Shown here piece by piece: positions 45,916 to 56,565 of a stretch of 64,000 bases of DNA (the first letter of the stretch is position 1; every line of letters starts with the position of its first letter). This DNA comes from Paramecium octaurelia. Taxonomy: Eukaryota; Ciliophora; Oligohymenophorea; Peniculida; Parameciidae. The stretch is taken from positions 308,066-372,065 of the forward strand of contig CAJJDP010000027.1 of NCBI GenBank assembly GCA_905182995.1, read 5' to 3'. A model generated the notes under the pieces. The model did not search any database and had not been told where the DNA came from. It worked only from the letters and a program-made list of their open reading frames with translations. The position numbers and the translations under genes were made by a program.

Positions 45916-46987
45916 AAACGGATTATTAAATAAATAAATAAATCATCTAATTACTTTTTTTCCAAGATCTTCTGTATTATATACCTTTAAGAAGGTTTTG
46001 GGAATGTGTTGCTTAGATACTTGAAAATAGTTGATAAAAAATTACGAATTCACATTGTTTTCATTCAAATTCGGAAGAAAATAAGAGCTTGAGTTTTTAG
46101 ATTTCCTGAATAAATTTTTTAATTTCATCAAGAAAGGTTTATTCATCTTAGAAGACGAAACTTCGATTATATTTTACAAGTATTATCTATCTAATTGGGA
46201 ATTAAGATTATTGGTAAAAGAATAAAGATTATAAATATTTAATTTCACATAGTAGCTTAACCTTACATAAAAATTAAGATTTTTTTATTGTATTTTGATC
46301 TAAAATTCGAATTGGAATGAAATTATAATATTTACTCATTAATCCATTAATAACAACTTAAACTTAGTGAAATTAATGATTGGAAAATAAATAATGAATT
46401 TTAATTAACAATATTTAATTGCAAACATATTATTGATGAGTTAAATATCTATATCCAAGATTAATTTTGCATTGTTGAATCAACATAAAAGTAAAAAATA
46501 GTTTCTAATGTTAGGATTATGAAATAATTGCCCCACTTATTTTACTATTTATGATGATAAACCCATGAGTTTAATACTTTAGAAAATATTTATTAATAAG
46601 TAAATCTAAATAATTATAGTAATAAACCTAAAGTGAATTAATCTAGCTTTTAGAAACCCAAAAATACTTAAAAATGCTTAAGAGAATAATTAATTTACTC
46701 AAAAAATCAATATTAAAATTGAATTTAAAATAATCTTAGAAAGTATTTATATGAAAAAAATGAATATAAATATATTTTTATGAAGGTAGGTAAGATTATA
46801 TTAAGGTTTTTGAGTTTTAATATGGTAATGAAAGTGAAAATATATTAAATTGAAAAATAAAATATAATAGGATAAACAATTATCAAATAAAAACCTAGTA
46901 AACAATTATATACTAGGGAATAGATTAAGATTGGCAAATTAAATTGAAAAAGATATCATAAAATAATTTATAATGTATATATTTCTA
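45916..46987. other. Intergenic with one in-phase upstream ORF
   Basis: 1072 bp. The minus-strand frame 45943-46146 (67 residues, basic) is in phase with the two-helix membrane gene but cut off by one TGA. No intron of normal length removes it. The rest is AT-rich with no patterned frame. Confidence 0.4.
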
Positions 46988-48761
46988 TCATGGATTCTTC
47001 TCCTAATCAATTCTATTATAGTCTTATTTGTTTCTCAATTTCTCAGTTTTCTGTTTAATAGATTTAACAAATTTTCTCCATTTAGTGCACAACAGAACTA
47101 TTAATAGGATAAAAATTGCCTAGATTAAAATAATAATATACTGATGAAATACAAGAAACAGTAATAATTAGAGTAAGACTATCCGATTCCAATAGAGTGC
47201 CATCAGATGTTACTGATACCTTTTAGATCATTTAACATTAGATGTATGGAGATGTTTCTTAATCTTGATAACAAAAAGATGCATTCGATTTTAATGTATA
47301 CTCCTTTTCAACTCTTGAATCAAAACTGCATGCCAAAAAGGAATTGTAATTTCTAAATTTCCAAGCATGAATGGATTTCTTAGATAGCCCAACATAATAA
47401 ATGGTCTTTGAATATCTCTAAGATTATTCAACCACTGAAGTAAATTGCTAAAACTTAATTAATTAATCTTCAAAGAAAGTTCGAACGAGTTCTTTATTGT
47501 TCTTGACAAACCCATTAAATATAGAATGTTTTATGATCATGTGAGTATCTTCAGCAATAAAGAAGGCGTATTCATCTGTCATTTGGATATCTACAAAGGT
47601 AAAGTCATCAACATAAACTCTATTGACATAATATGTGTTAGCATTGAAATCCAAGAATATTTCCAAAATATATTGAATGTGATTGACAGTTTCTGCAACC
47701 ACCATTAATGTGTTTCCATAAAAGTCAAATGCTATTGTTCTTGGAATTGGTATCCTCATTTTCAAAACGCCTTTTTATATATTTTAGATGTCAAATATAA
47801 ATAATCCCAGATCTTCATCCAATACATATAATAAGTTTTCATTTATTTTCACTCCAATAATGTAAATTTGTTGACTTGAATTTAACTCCATTTATATATT
47901 ACCAATTGTAGTCAGATAATAGATTTTCTTGTCAAAATTACTGCTAATCTTATATCCACATCTGTAAATGTCTACACCTTCCTCACCTGCTGCAATAGCC
48001 ACAATACTCTCATAAGTAAATATCCTTATAATCTCCTTCCTTTTAATGAAATTCTTATCTTGTTCTGGCAAAATTTCTGTTTTCGGATCATCAAAGTCAA
48101 CGAATTTAGGAATCCAAAAGGCACCATATTCAGATATTACCAAAAAATTTAAATGACCCTAAATTTATATTCATGTAAACCTTTGGACAACTAAAGTATG
48201 CCTTTGTTCTGATTGATTAGTCCTAGACATCAATATATTACTTCAAGTCTATTGATTTGCGTTATTAAGAGACAACCCAATACTTTGTACTAAGTTTGAA
48301 TTATATTAGCACCAGATCCTAAGTTACTACGTACAAGTTTGAATAATCTGTTGCTGTAATAATATCCGAATAGAATGTAGAGTTGCTTGAATTCCATATA
48401 TGGTAGTCCATTAATTCTGTCAATTAGGGATACTTTGGAAATGCCACACATTCTATTGTTAAATCTTAAATTAATACCATTTTCAACAATAAAATGATCT
48501 AGATCAAGATTATCTAAGGATACGTAAGGTGTCTCAATTATTTTCCCATCTTCATCAATTAGATCAGTATCATATGATTCAGAGATGCTAAGGATTAAAT
48601 TCCACAAAATACTTTAAAGCAAAAATATTTTATTTATTATGGATTGTTTATAAGGAGATATCAGGAAACATTGCTTATAGTGTATGTGATTGCTAGGATC
48701 GGATTCTGGAAGTGCTAACTCCAAAAGAAAGTTGAATCTATGTTAGAAGTAATAAAATCAT
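46988..48761 (-). CDS. Single-pass membrane protein with signal peptide, possible beta-propeller ectodomain
   Basis: 559 residues with introns 48588-48612, 48249-48273, 48159-48180 and 47120-47141. It starts with a signal peptide, MILLLLTQIQLSFGVS. A long ectodomain follows with repeated short beta-type units (GHLNFLVISEYGAFWIPKF, ESIVAIAAGEEGVDIYRC, ENLLYVLDEDLGLFIFDI, DIQMTDEYAFFIAED). These resemble LVIVD/propeller-like repeats seen in ciliate surface proteins. One C-terminal helix (LTLIITVSCISSAIFILLIV, interrupted by an intron) and a basic tail KWRKFVKSIKQ complete a type I topology. The propeller fold is inferred from the pattern. Without the first intron the N-terminus is lost, which is why shorter readings here begin at a TTG. 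Confidence 0.7.
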
Positions 48762-49400
48762 TAATTATTTAATCAAATTATATGAGCTTTTTCCCTCTTT
48801 AATTATTCAATCGCTGGTAAAATTAAAAAATAAAATCAATTTATTCTTAGATTTGGGCTTAATTTATTTAGCTTTTCATTTGAGTTGATAGCTTAAATTA
48901 TAGACTATTGTATTTTATTATTAAAAAGTATATGTATTTATATTATTTTATTTGAATATAATAATAGTCTTGATGTTTTATTATTCATCTATTAAAACTA
49001 GTCACAATTAAAAATCATTTTTGTATTGTGTAGTAATTTTAGTGTATAAATCAAAAGCATTTTGTATTAGAAGTAAGATTGAATCAATTTATATATATGT
49101 GAGTATTATAGTTTGTAAAAATTCATAATTAGAATTTTCTCTAAATTAAATTTGTAAGATTTAAAAAATCGTAATAATTTCTAATATCCTTAGTATGTCT
49201 GATATTTTTATATCTACTTAAACTATCAAATAATAATATTCTTTAGGTTCATGTTGTTTTTCAATGATTAATAAAAGACAATACTCAAAAATGGAGGTTA
49301 TATAAAATAGCAATCTTAGAAATAGTTACATACAACCTGAGGAGAATACAATTTATTTAGATTTATAGAATAATTATAATTTTTGGATGATTCTACATAA
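48762..49400. other. Intergenic, no supported gene
   Basis: 639 bp between same-strand (-) genes, AT-rich. It should contain the 5' region of the membrane protein gene. Confidence 0.5.
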
Positions 49401-50805
49401 TCAGTTGGTAATTTTGGCTTATACATCTCTCTTGTATGTTGTGCTTTGAGAGCCAACTTAACTTGAATAAATTCTGTAAACATCATCAAAGGTATTTTGC
49501 TCTTCCTAGAGAGTTTCAGTTACAGACTTAAAGTGGGCCTCTGAAGAAGCCAAGTCCTAGGAATAATTTATGAGAGAATATACTTCGTTAGCTAAATCAA
49601 TAGAGTTTTGGATTTTCTTTAATCTGTCTTTGCAAGCTGCAGTAGCTTATAAGATGGTTATCAATTAATTTTGTAATTTTTCCTATAATTAAATATATTA
49701 AAAGTGTTACTAGATTAACATCTTCAGCTACTAGATGTCCTTTGAATGTTTCATTTTCCTTTTGAATCAATCCCTTGAAATCACTGTAACCCATAGCTGA
49801 GTTAACTTGGTTATCTTGTTTCTTTCCAAATGAACCTCTTACTTAATCTTCTAAAATGTCCAAGAAATTTAACAATTCTTATTAAGCAACTGTGAATTGT
49901 GAATAATCTTTGCCAGATCCAGCTTCAGCAGGAGCCTTTTGTCCCTTTTCAATAATTTTGTTGAATGCAGCAGCCTCCTTTGCTAATTATTCATTGGTAG
50001 CCTTTTCTTCAGCTTCTAATGGATGTTCAGGAACAGGGGCATCAGGTTCTTCATGTGTATCACCCAAACTATGTTATTCTACTTCCTCAGAGGGAGCTTC
50101 TGCTTCAGTAGCTGATTCTTCAGTTGTTTCAACATCTGGAGCGGCATCTACTTAATTTTCAGAAACGTCTTCAGTGTCATCAACAGCTTCTGGTTCATCA
50201 TAGACATGAGGGGGCTCATTATCTTCGGATGTCACTTCTGGTTCTTCACCATCATCAGCCAAAAAGGATTTGAGTTAAATGAATTGAGCAGATTACAAAA
50301 GTGTTGGCAAATCAGTCTAATTATTGCTTTAACAATACTTCTTTTGCATTCTTTACAGCTCTTCTGAGGAAGGCAATCAAATTTAGAGTTTTCTTAGAAT
50401 TCTTGATATCATTAATGAAATTAGCATTGGATTCACATCTGTTGACATCCAATCTTTAGAGTCTTTCATTATTCTCTTTGATTCTTTTCTCTAACCAATT
50501 GATATAGCTGAGTGTAATTCTAATGTCTCTTTCTTTGTTTGCCCACTCTTGATCTCTTCTATTACATTCACCTCTTTATGTTGATGCAGATCTCATTAAA
50601 TCATTTACGACGTCTTGTTTTTGCTGTTCAAATGTCATATATAATCAATTACATATCTGGTTGCTTCCCAATCGCTCTCCAATTATTATAATTGTTTGCT
50701 TGTCTCATTTTTTAAATCCCCTAGCATCTTTAATACAACATCAATCTCATTTGATTGACAATATGCTGCTGCCAGCAATAATGCCATCATAGCAAAAACC
50801 TTCAT
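49401..50805 (-). CDS. Secreted coiled-coil protein with acidic linker, granule-matrix-like
   Basis: 441 residues with introns 50624-50652, 50327-50348 and 49683-49710. A signal peptide (MKVFAMMALLLAAAYCQS) precedes a helical region with WANKERDIRITLSYINWLEK. Then comes an about 110-residue stretch rich in Glu, Pro, Ala, Asp and Thr, and a second helical part (KLQNQLITILQATAACKDRL, EVYSLINYSQDLASSEAHF). This layout of signal peptide, helical block, acidic block and helical block recalls the proproteins of Paramecium trichocyst matrix and Tetrahymena Grl granule proteins, but no clear family motif proves it. Few Cys. It probably enters the secretory pathway. The Ser-rich reading on the other strand near 50000 is its shadow. 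Confidence 0.75.
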
Positions 50806-51223
50806 TTATTTAATTATCACACAAAAACGGTATATATATTTACTTATAATTTATATAACCTTAGAAAGTGACCCATTCGAGTGTTATGAATCAATAAACT
50901 TATAGTTGATCACTTTAAAAACATCACCAATCCAAGACATTGATTCATTTGAATAATCATTCTATTTGGGTCTATTGATAATTTTAATTTTTTTGAATAA
51001 TTATTTCTTTTGAAGGATGAAAGTAACTCAAAATATCTATTGGAGGGAAATATTACTATGAATAATAATTGATGGATTAAATTTTTAGGTTGAGGTTAAA
51101 AATGTTACATTTTCTTTGTATAAAATTGTTGGAAGATGCAAAATTTTAGCAATTAAAAAGCAGATAAATTAAATATATAGTAAAAGATAGTTAACAATAA
51201 TTGAAAAATGTATATATATGTAA
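50806..51223. other. Intergenic, no supported gene
   Basis: 418 bp between two minus-strand genes. If the last intron of the Atg101 gene is not used, its reading frame would extend to about 51031 and occupy half of this. Confidence 0.4.
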
Positions 51224-51814
51224 TCACTGTAAATTAAAAGTTAACTAGAATGATAATTCTTAGATTATACTTCATATGTGTATTTTAATGGTTTTTGTTG
51301 GGATTAATCGAATTGTTCATCAAAATGATCATAATTGGCAGCGGCAACATCAATAATTTTGTTCATCAAGTGTGTGAAATCATCTTAGGTTTTATCAAGG
51401 GAAGAGAGACCAAATTAAAACAAAAGTAACCACTCCTCAAATACTTTTAGTTTAGGCTTAAAAAATTAGAGGAGTGATGTCGGTTGTTCTTCCATAAATT
51501 TTAAAGAAATTTAAAGAGATTAGCATTTAATCATGTTAGGATCATTATTGATATTATCAATTAATTTCTTGATGTCCTTGTCAACTTAAGGTTCCCCACA
51601 TCTTAACTAAGGATAGCAAGAAAAATACTTAAGTAATTTTTGGTAAACGTTCACATCTCATGTGATTCAATTCTATAGGGCCAAGTGCCCGATGAAAAAA
51701 TATTAAATTGAGTGCAGCGGAAATAACGTCTTCTAAATAGGTCTTTTCTAATAACTAATAATGAAATGAATAGCATACGAATTCGGGCAATTTAAATTGT
51801 GGATAATCTAACAT
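51224..51814 (-). CDS. ATG101: Autophagy protein Atg101
   Basis: 180 residues with introns 51607-51628 and 51245-51270 (the last one tentative). YLEDVISAALNLIFFHRALG, then CERLPKITQLRCGEPQVDKD, IKKLIDNINNDP and FKVFEEW-like residues follow the plant/animal Atg101 order (ILHTIFFHRALS, FEITYVQCGEIELEKKI, WEQW). Atg101 pairs with Atg13 in the Atg1/ULK1 initiation complex through HORMA domains. The WF finger (Trp-Phe) that recruits later factors is not evident: the position reads SLLQFFKP. The start MLDYPQFKLPEF fits the family. The gene begins only 25 bp after the upstream gene's stop. Family assignment rests on motif order, not on a search. Confidence 0.75.
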
Positions 51815-51839
51815 ATATAAATATATTTCTATATAATTT

Positions 51840-52738
51840 TCAATGCCTAAACAACTTTATTAAGGAACAGGGAAACATGATATCGCTATCGAAATAGATT
51901 TGACCCAAATAAAACGCATTGAAGTAAAAATTCATATGTGGTCTGTATCTGATCATCTAACACTCCCAAAGCACAAAACATAGAATTATAAAATAAGCGA
52001 AGAACCAAGCAAAGACTTCTACCCAAGTGTACACTGCATAAACTAAATTCACTAGAATTTCTTAGAGCATGAATATCAGCAGAGCCCTAAAAATTAATAA
52101 GCAATGGCTCATTTATTTACCTCCACCAATAATCCTTGGCTAAGAAGCATTGATTCTTGCTTCTCCTATCGATTTGAAAGCACAGGAAGATAATTACAAA
52201 ATCAAGTGAAATCATTATGTACACTATTTCTAAGTGTATAAAAGTAAATCTAAATATAACAAATATGGATAACAATGTCCTTGAGACTGCATGGGCCATC
52301 TAAAAACTTGAATTATTATTCATCTTTACGTATAACAAGTAGTTGAATGGAGGAGATCCCCAGTCGTGTTATTTGAATTGTATTTGTATTAGACAATACA
52401 GATAAATGAAAATGAACACAAGATCAACTGGATATTTGATATAATTTGCTATAACATTCCCTAAATTCATCAGATATAGAAGCAATAGAATCCAAAGGGA
52501 GAAAAGGTTTTGCAAGGCTAACATAATGATGTACATCCCTTAGACGTTTTTGATCTTTATAATTAATCTTAAGCTATACTCTTTCCCAATCAGGTTCTGT
52601 TTCCTCGAAGAGTTACTTAATCTACTTCATCGTTATGGTTTCTCTCTTATTGAAATTCAATTCATCTATCATTTGTGGAGACTGGGAAGGCTTCTATTCG
52701 ATTATCTCTTCTTCTTAATCATAACTCCTATTATCCAT
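51840..52738 (-). CDS. Multi-pass membrane protein, unknown
   Basis: 278 residues with introns 52428-52455 (28 nt, GTTATA donor) and 52087-52120 (34 nt, the longest here). A charged N-terminus of about 95 residues (MDNRSYDQEEEIIEQKPSQ, EETEPDWERVQLKINYKDQK) is followed by about four helices (FDLVFIFIYLYCLIQIQF, LLSIFVIFRFTFIHLEIVYI, MISLDFVIIFLCF, WVEVFAWFFAYFIILCFVL) with the loop HDWGSPPFNYLL. The form resembles ciliate RING-type membrane proteins, but no RING Cys/His follows. The N-terminal exon and helices use different frames and are joined by the first intron. Its start lies 27 bp from the kinesin start on the other strand. Confidence 0.7.
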
Positions 52739-52765
52739 TTAATTTTTATAATTTGAATTCAATAA
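52739..52765. promoter_or_regulatory. 27-bp divergent intergenic segment
   Basis: The ATG codons of the membrane-protein gene (-, 52738) and the kinesin gene (+, 52766) are only 27 bp apart, so both core promoters and 5' UTRs must be extremely short or overlap coding sequence. The segment is nearly all A/T. Confidence 0.5.
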
Positions 52766-55164
52766 ATGGAAGTCAAGAAAAAACCAGCTATAGATTTGCC
52801 AACATCTGAAAATCTGAGTGTGTTAGACCAGAATGAACCTCAGAATGGTATTGAAGTAATTTGTAGAATTCGTCCCAAATTTGTTGGTGAAAATTATGGT
52901 ACTAATTGTGAGTTCATTATAGTAAACTATATGATTACGGATAAAAGACTAGACATCTACGAAACGAACAACGACAATGAAATCTCCAATTAAAAAACTT
53001 TTACATTCTCTTAAATCTATGATTAGAATTCAACATAGAGGAACTTGCATCAAGAATATGTTATTCCAATGATTAAAGACATTTTTGAAAAATGTACAAA
53101 TTAAACCTTACTTATTAGAGAAAGGAGTACTTGTATTTACTTATGGAGTTACAAATTCTGGTAAAACTTATACTATAATTGGTACATAAGAAGCACCTGG
53201 CATTTTACCGCTCACATTACAAACTCTAGATAAAATAAAAACAGCGTTTCTATTAAATAAAACTACGATTGAAATTGATGGATAGGTCATAAAAATAGGG
53301 GAATCCCCGTATGATGACTATGTCTTGAAGGAAATGAATTACACATTTTAATCATTGGAAATCTATAATGAAGAAATTTATGACTTATTAGCGAGTAATA
53401 AGACTAAACTGCAATTAAAAGAAATCTATGATAAAAAATGCTATGTGAAAGATGCTGTGGAAAAGGAAATTACCAATAACCAAGAATTTAAAGAATTGCT
53501 CAATAAAGCCTTAACAAATAGATAGATGGGTGAAACAACATTAAATAATCAATCAAGTAGATCACACACAGTCTTTAAAATACAAATCTAATTTCTATAT
53601 TAATAGGAACAATTTACTATTTAAAGGAAGTAAACAATATGTATCGTTGACTTGGCTGGGTCAGAAAGAGCAAAAAAGGCTGAAACACAAGGTTCGTAAC
53701 TTACAGAGGCATGCAATATAAATAAATCTTTGTTGGTTCTTGGAAAGTGTCTCAAATAAATGAGATGTCAAAATGAATCAGATTAAAATAGTCGCATTCC
53801 ATTTCGAGAGTGTAAACTAACTAGATTACTGTGTGAATACTTTACAGAAGAAAACAAAATCTTAATGATTGTTAATGTTCGATTAACTGGTGACGACATT
53901 GAAGAAACACTTAAAGTTTTACATTATGGAGCTTTAAGTGTTAATGTAAATCTACTTAAATCTAAAATCTATGATTCCACCATCTCCTACAATCAAAGAC
54001 TTTAAATTAATTAGTTATAATAAGTGAATAATGATTCAAAGTAAAAGAAGATACCCAAGAGAAATGCTAAAGAAATAATCAGAAGAGCAAAGATGCTTGT
54101 TCAAAATACAACTCAACACATGCTATTTTAATAAACTATTCAAGATTCATTTGTCAAAGACTTAATATCAACTGTTAAATAATAGCAAGCAAGATTGAAA
54201 TAATTTAGTGGATTAGAAGATGAACTATTTTATCCTCCAATTTTTTAGAGTGACTAAAGATTATAAAAGTCCTTAGATAAAATATAGTCTGAAAAGTCAC
54301 GACAAGCCTCTTTAGATCTATTAGAAAATAAAGAATTAGCTCATCCGCCCGTCGTCAGTACTTTCTCAGAAGAAATTCCAATTAGAAAATCATATATATT
54401 TGAAGAACCTGTTGTATAGAATAAGGATGCCATCGTTGATGAAAGATCTTAAGTTGTAAATAAATAGCGGTCATCAGGAATATAAGAGGAGAAATAAAAC
54501 ATCATATCTATTATAGAATAACACTTCAATTGTTATGATGAGCATGATGACTTAATGGCTGGATTTAGACAACTTGATCTAGAACAAATTGATGAATAAA
54601 CTGATGACAGTAAGTAATAATCGAAATGTCACTAGATCAAACAGAATCACAATCAAGAAAATGACATTAATGTTTCTAATCAATGTTTTAATTAACTTAA
54701 ATAAGAAGATTTACTTAAAAATTCTAATTAAAAATTGGACAAAAATCATTTTGATTAAGCAACCAATACAACTCCTTATGATGAATTGAAAAAAAAGCTT
54801 TTTGGCTAACTTTTTGAATAAGAATTATAAAAACAGTATCTATATATTTAATTTATGTAGTTAAGAGGAGAAGGATAAATTTAAGTAAGAAGTAATGAAG
54901 AAGTTATTTAATGATGATGATTTGTAAAATTTAATTGAAAAGGAAAATCAAGAAGAATTAATTAATCTAGAGGATTCTGCCAAAAAATAATAATAGAGGA
55001 ACCTTGAAAAATTGATTTCAAGTAATCACAAAAGTGATCTAAAAGTCATTAATGAATCAGATTAAGAACACGACTCTTCAGGTGATAAAAAATATCATCA
55101 ACCCAAAAATCACCCTAAAAAGAAAAAATAAACTAAGAAAAAAGGCAAATCGAAAAAAAGATGA
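52766..55164 (+). CDS. Kinesin motor protein, kinesin-6 type
   Basis: 782 residues with introns 53094-53118 and 54836-54860. A 24-nt GT...AG stretch at 52899-52922 is in frame and may be a third intron. The motor is N-terminal: VICRIRPKF, P loop VFTYGVTNSGKTYTIIGT, NNQSSRSHTVF (switch I) and VDLAGSERA (switch II), then NINKSLLVLGKCL. TNSGKT, PGILP and the long insert before NYTFQSLEIYNEEIYDLL resemble kinesin-6 (KIF20/23), which act in cytokinesis. The rest is coiled-coil, Gln-rich and ends in a strongly basic tail (NHPKKKKQTKKKGKSKKR) that could bind microtubules or act as a nuclear signal. Confidence 0.88.
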
Positions 55165-55239
55165 TAATTTTTATATATCTAAAGTTTGTTTTAAACTTTA
55201 TTGTATTTATCTACCCAATTAATAAATCAATAGTGTTCT

Positions 55240-56525
55240 TCAGTGTAAAATAAATTCCTTTGAACTTGATGCACTGAGTAATTTGTTCTAAAATTATAAT
55301 TTATTATACATTTGATAAATATTGATAATCTAATAAGCTAGAGTAAAGACCTGCTGTATAAATAGTTGATTAATTAATTTTCTTATAAATTTAGGACAAT
55401 TCCTATTTCGATTTTAAATTTGTTATCTATGACTTTATGCTTGGTCCAACCTAACTTCATTATAAAGATTACATCAATTTCATCTGATTATCTAGTTTTG
55501 TGAATTGTTGAATCTTAATTTTTCTGATCATTAATCAAATTTAATAATTTGATATTGCTACCAATATTACTGCCATATTAAATGCTAGAGTTTTCAATTG
55601 GAGTTTGCGTAGGATTATTTAAATGGAAATTCTAGGAATCATTAATATATTTTTTCTTTGGGGTCATCAATTATCTCTAAACTTCAGTCAAATTTCGGAC
55701 TTATGATTATAATCCCAAAATTAATTAGTTCTTTTCAGCCACTTAATTTTAATAGGAGATTATCTAAGTCTAATAATCAGAGATATTATGTTTTGTGTTT
55801 GAAAAGCTATTAGTTTTGATTCTAGAGTTTTGGGACATTAATGATCCACTTAAATTGCAATCATTTTATTAATTACCCTCTCTTCTGCTTGATAGGCCTT
55901 ATATCTAAGACAGAGAGTTACTAAAGTTTTAATTCATTTCAAATTTCTCTTTTAACTAATTATTCTCTTCAGATAACTTATTTAAAGTTTAATTTAACTT
56001 AAATTAAAAATTGGTCATACCTTTTGCATTTAAATTTTCAATTAAGCTATCTCTTTCATATATTGTGCATTATTTTCAACAGTTTTCTTAAATTCGTTTT
56101 CTTTTAATGATATGCGATTTTAAAAATTAATGAGCTCATTTTATAATTATTTATTTTCTTATTCCGATTTATTGTACAGTGCCTGGAGATCTATGTTATT
56201 TTATAATAACTATTAGTTGATTCGTTAAAGCTGAGCTTAATTAATGTCAGAATAGTGAAGCGCAGATTGCAATTCCAAATTAGATTTATATAAATTAAGC
56301 GATTAACGATGGTTCATTATGATTTCTGAACGATATATTTAATCAGAATCATCGATATTATTAGAAGAAGGAAACTTTTAAATTTAAATATTTTGCGATG
56401 AAGTCTACGTAGTTCTATAATATGGAGAATATAGGTGAGTACCTAATTGACTTAGGCATAATAAAGCAGTTATTAGGGTGGATGATCTCAGTAGGAAGTT
56501 TATTATGAGACTTTCTCTTTTACAT
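55240..56525 (-). CDS. Coiled-coil protein, unknown
   Basis: 396 residues with introns 56415-56442, 55998-56020, 55451-55472 and 55288-55309. The N-terminus is disordered. Residues about 70-200 show heptad-like helices (NLELQSALHYSDINQAQLQR, LLQNNIDLQALYNKSEQENK, FKKTVENNAQYMKEIAQLKI, LNKLSEENNQLKEKF). A second helical segment with NQVAEKNQLILGLQSQVRNL follows, then a Ser/Asn/Gln linker and a final helix pair. There is no catalytic motif. The last intron is inferred because without it the frame would run into the convergent kinesin gene. With it the stop lies 75 bp away. A scaffold or cytoskeletal role is only a guess. Confidence 0.7.
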
Positions 56526-56565
56526 GATAATTGATTGATTTTTATAAAAAAAACTATAAAATAAA

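Noticed and set aside
49910..50155. Ser/Ala-rich secreted-looking plus-strand protein
   Set aside because: Antisense shadow of the acidic Glu/Pro/Ala block of the secreted coiled-coil gene.
51790..51900. Fusion of the membrane protein with Atg101
   Set aside because: No GT...AG pair puts the two in the same frame. Atg101 has its own well-placed ATG.
52117..52323. Short membrane protein starting at 52299 or 52323
   Set aside because: The frame continues upstream through helices to an intron at 52428-52455 and a clear N-terminal exon starting at 52738.
55046..55239. Longer coiled-coil protein overlapping the kinesin 3' end on the other strand
   Set aside because: A standard 22-nt intron at 55288-55309 gives an earlier TGA and avoids the overlap.
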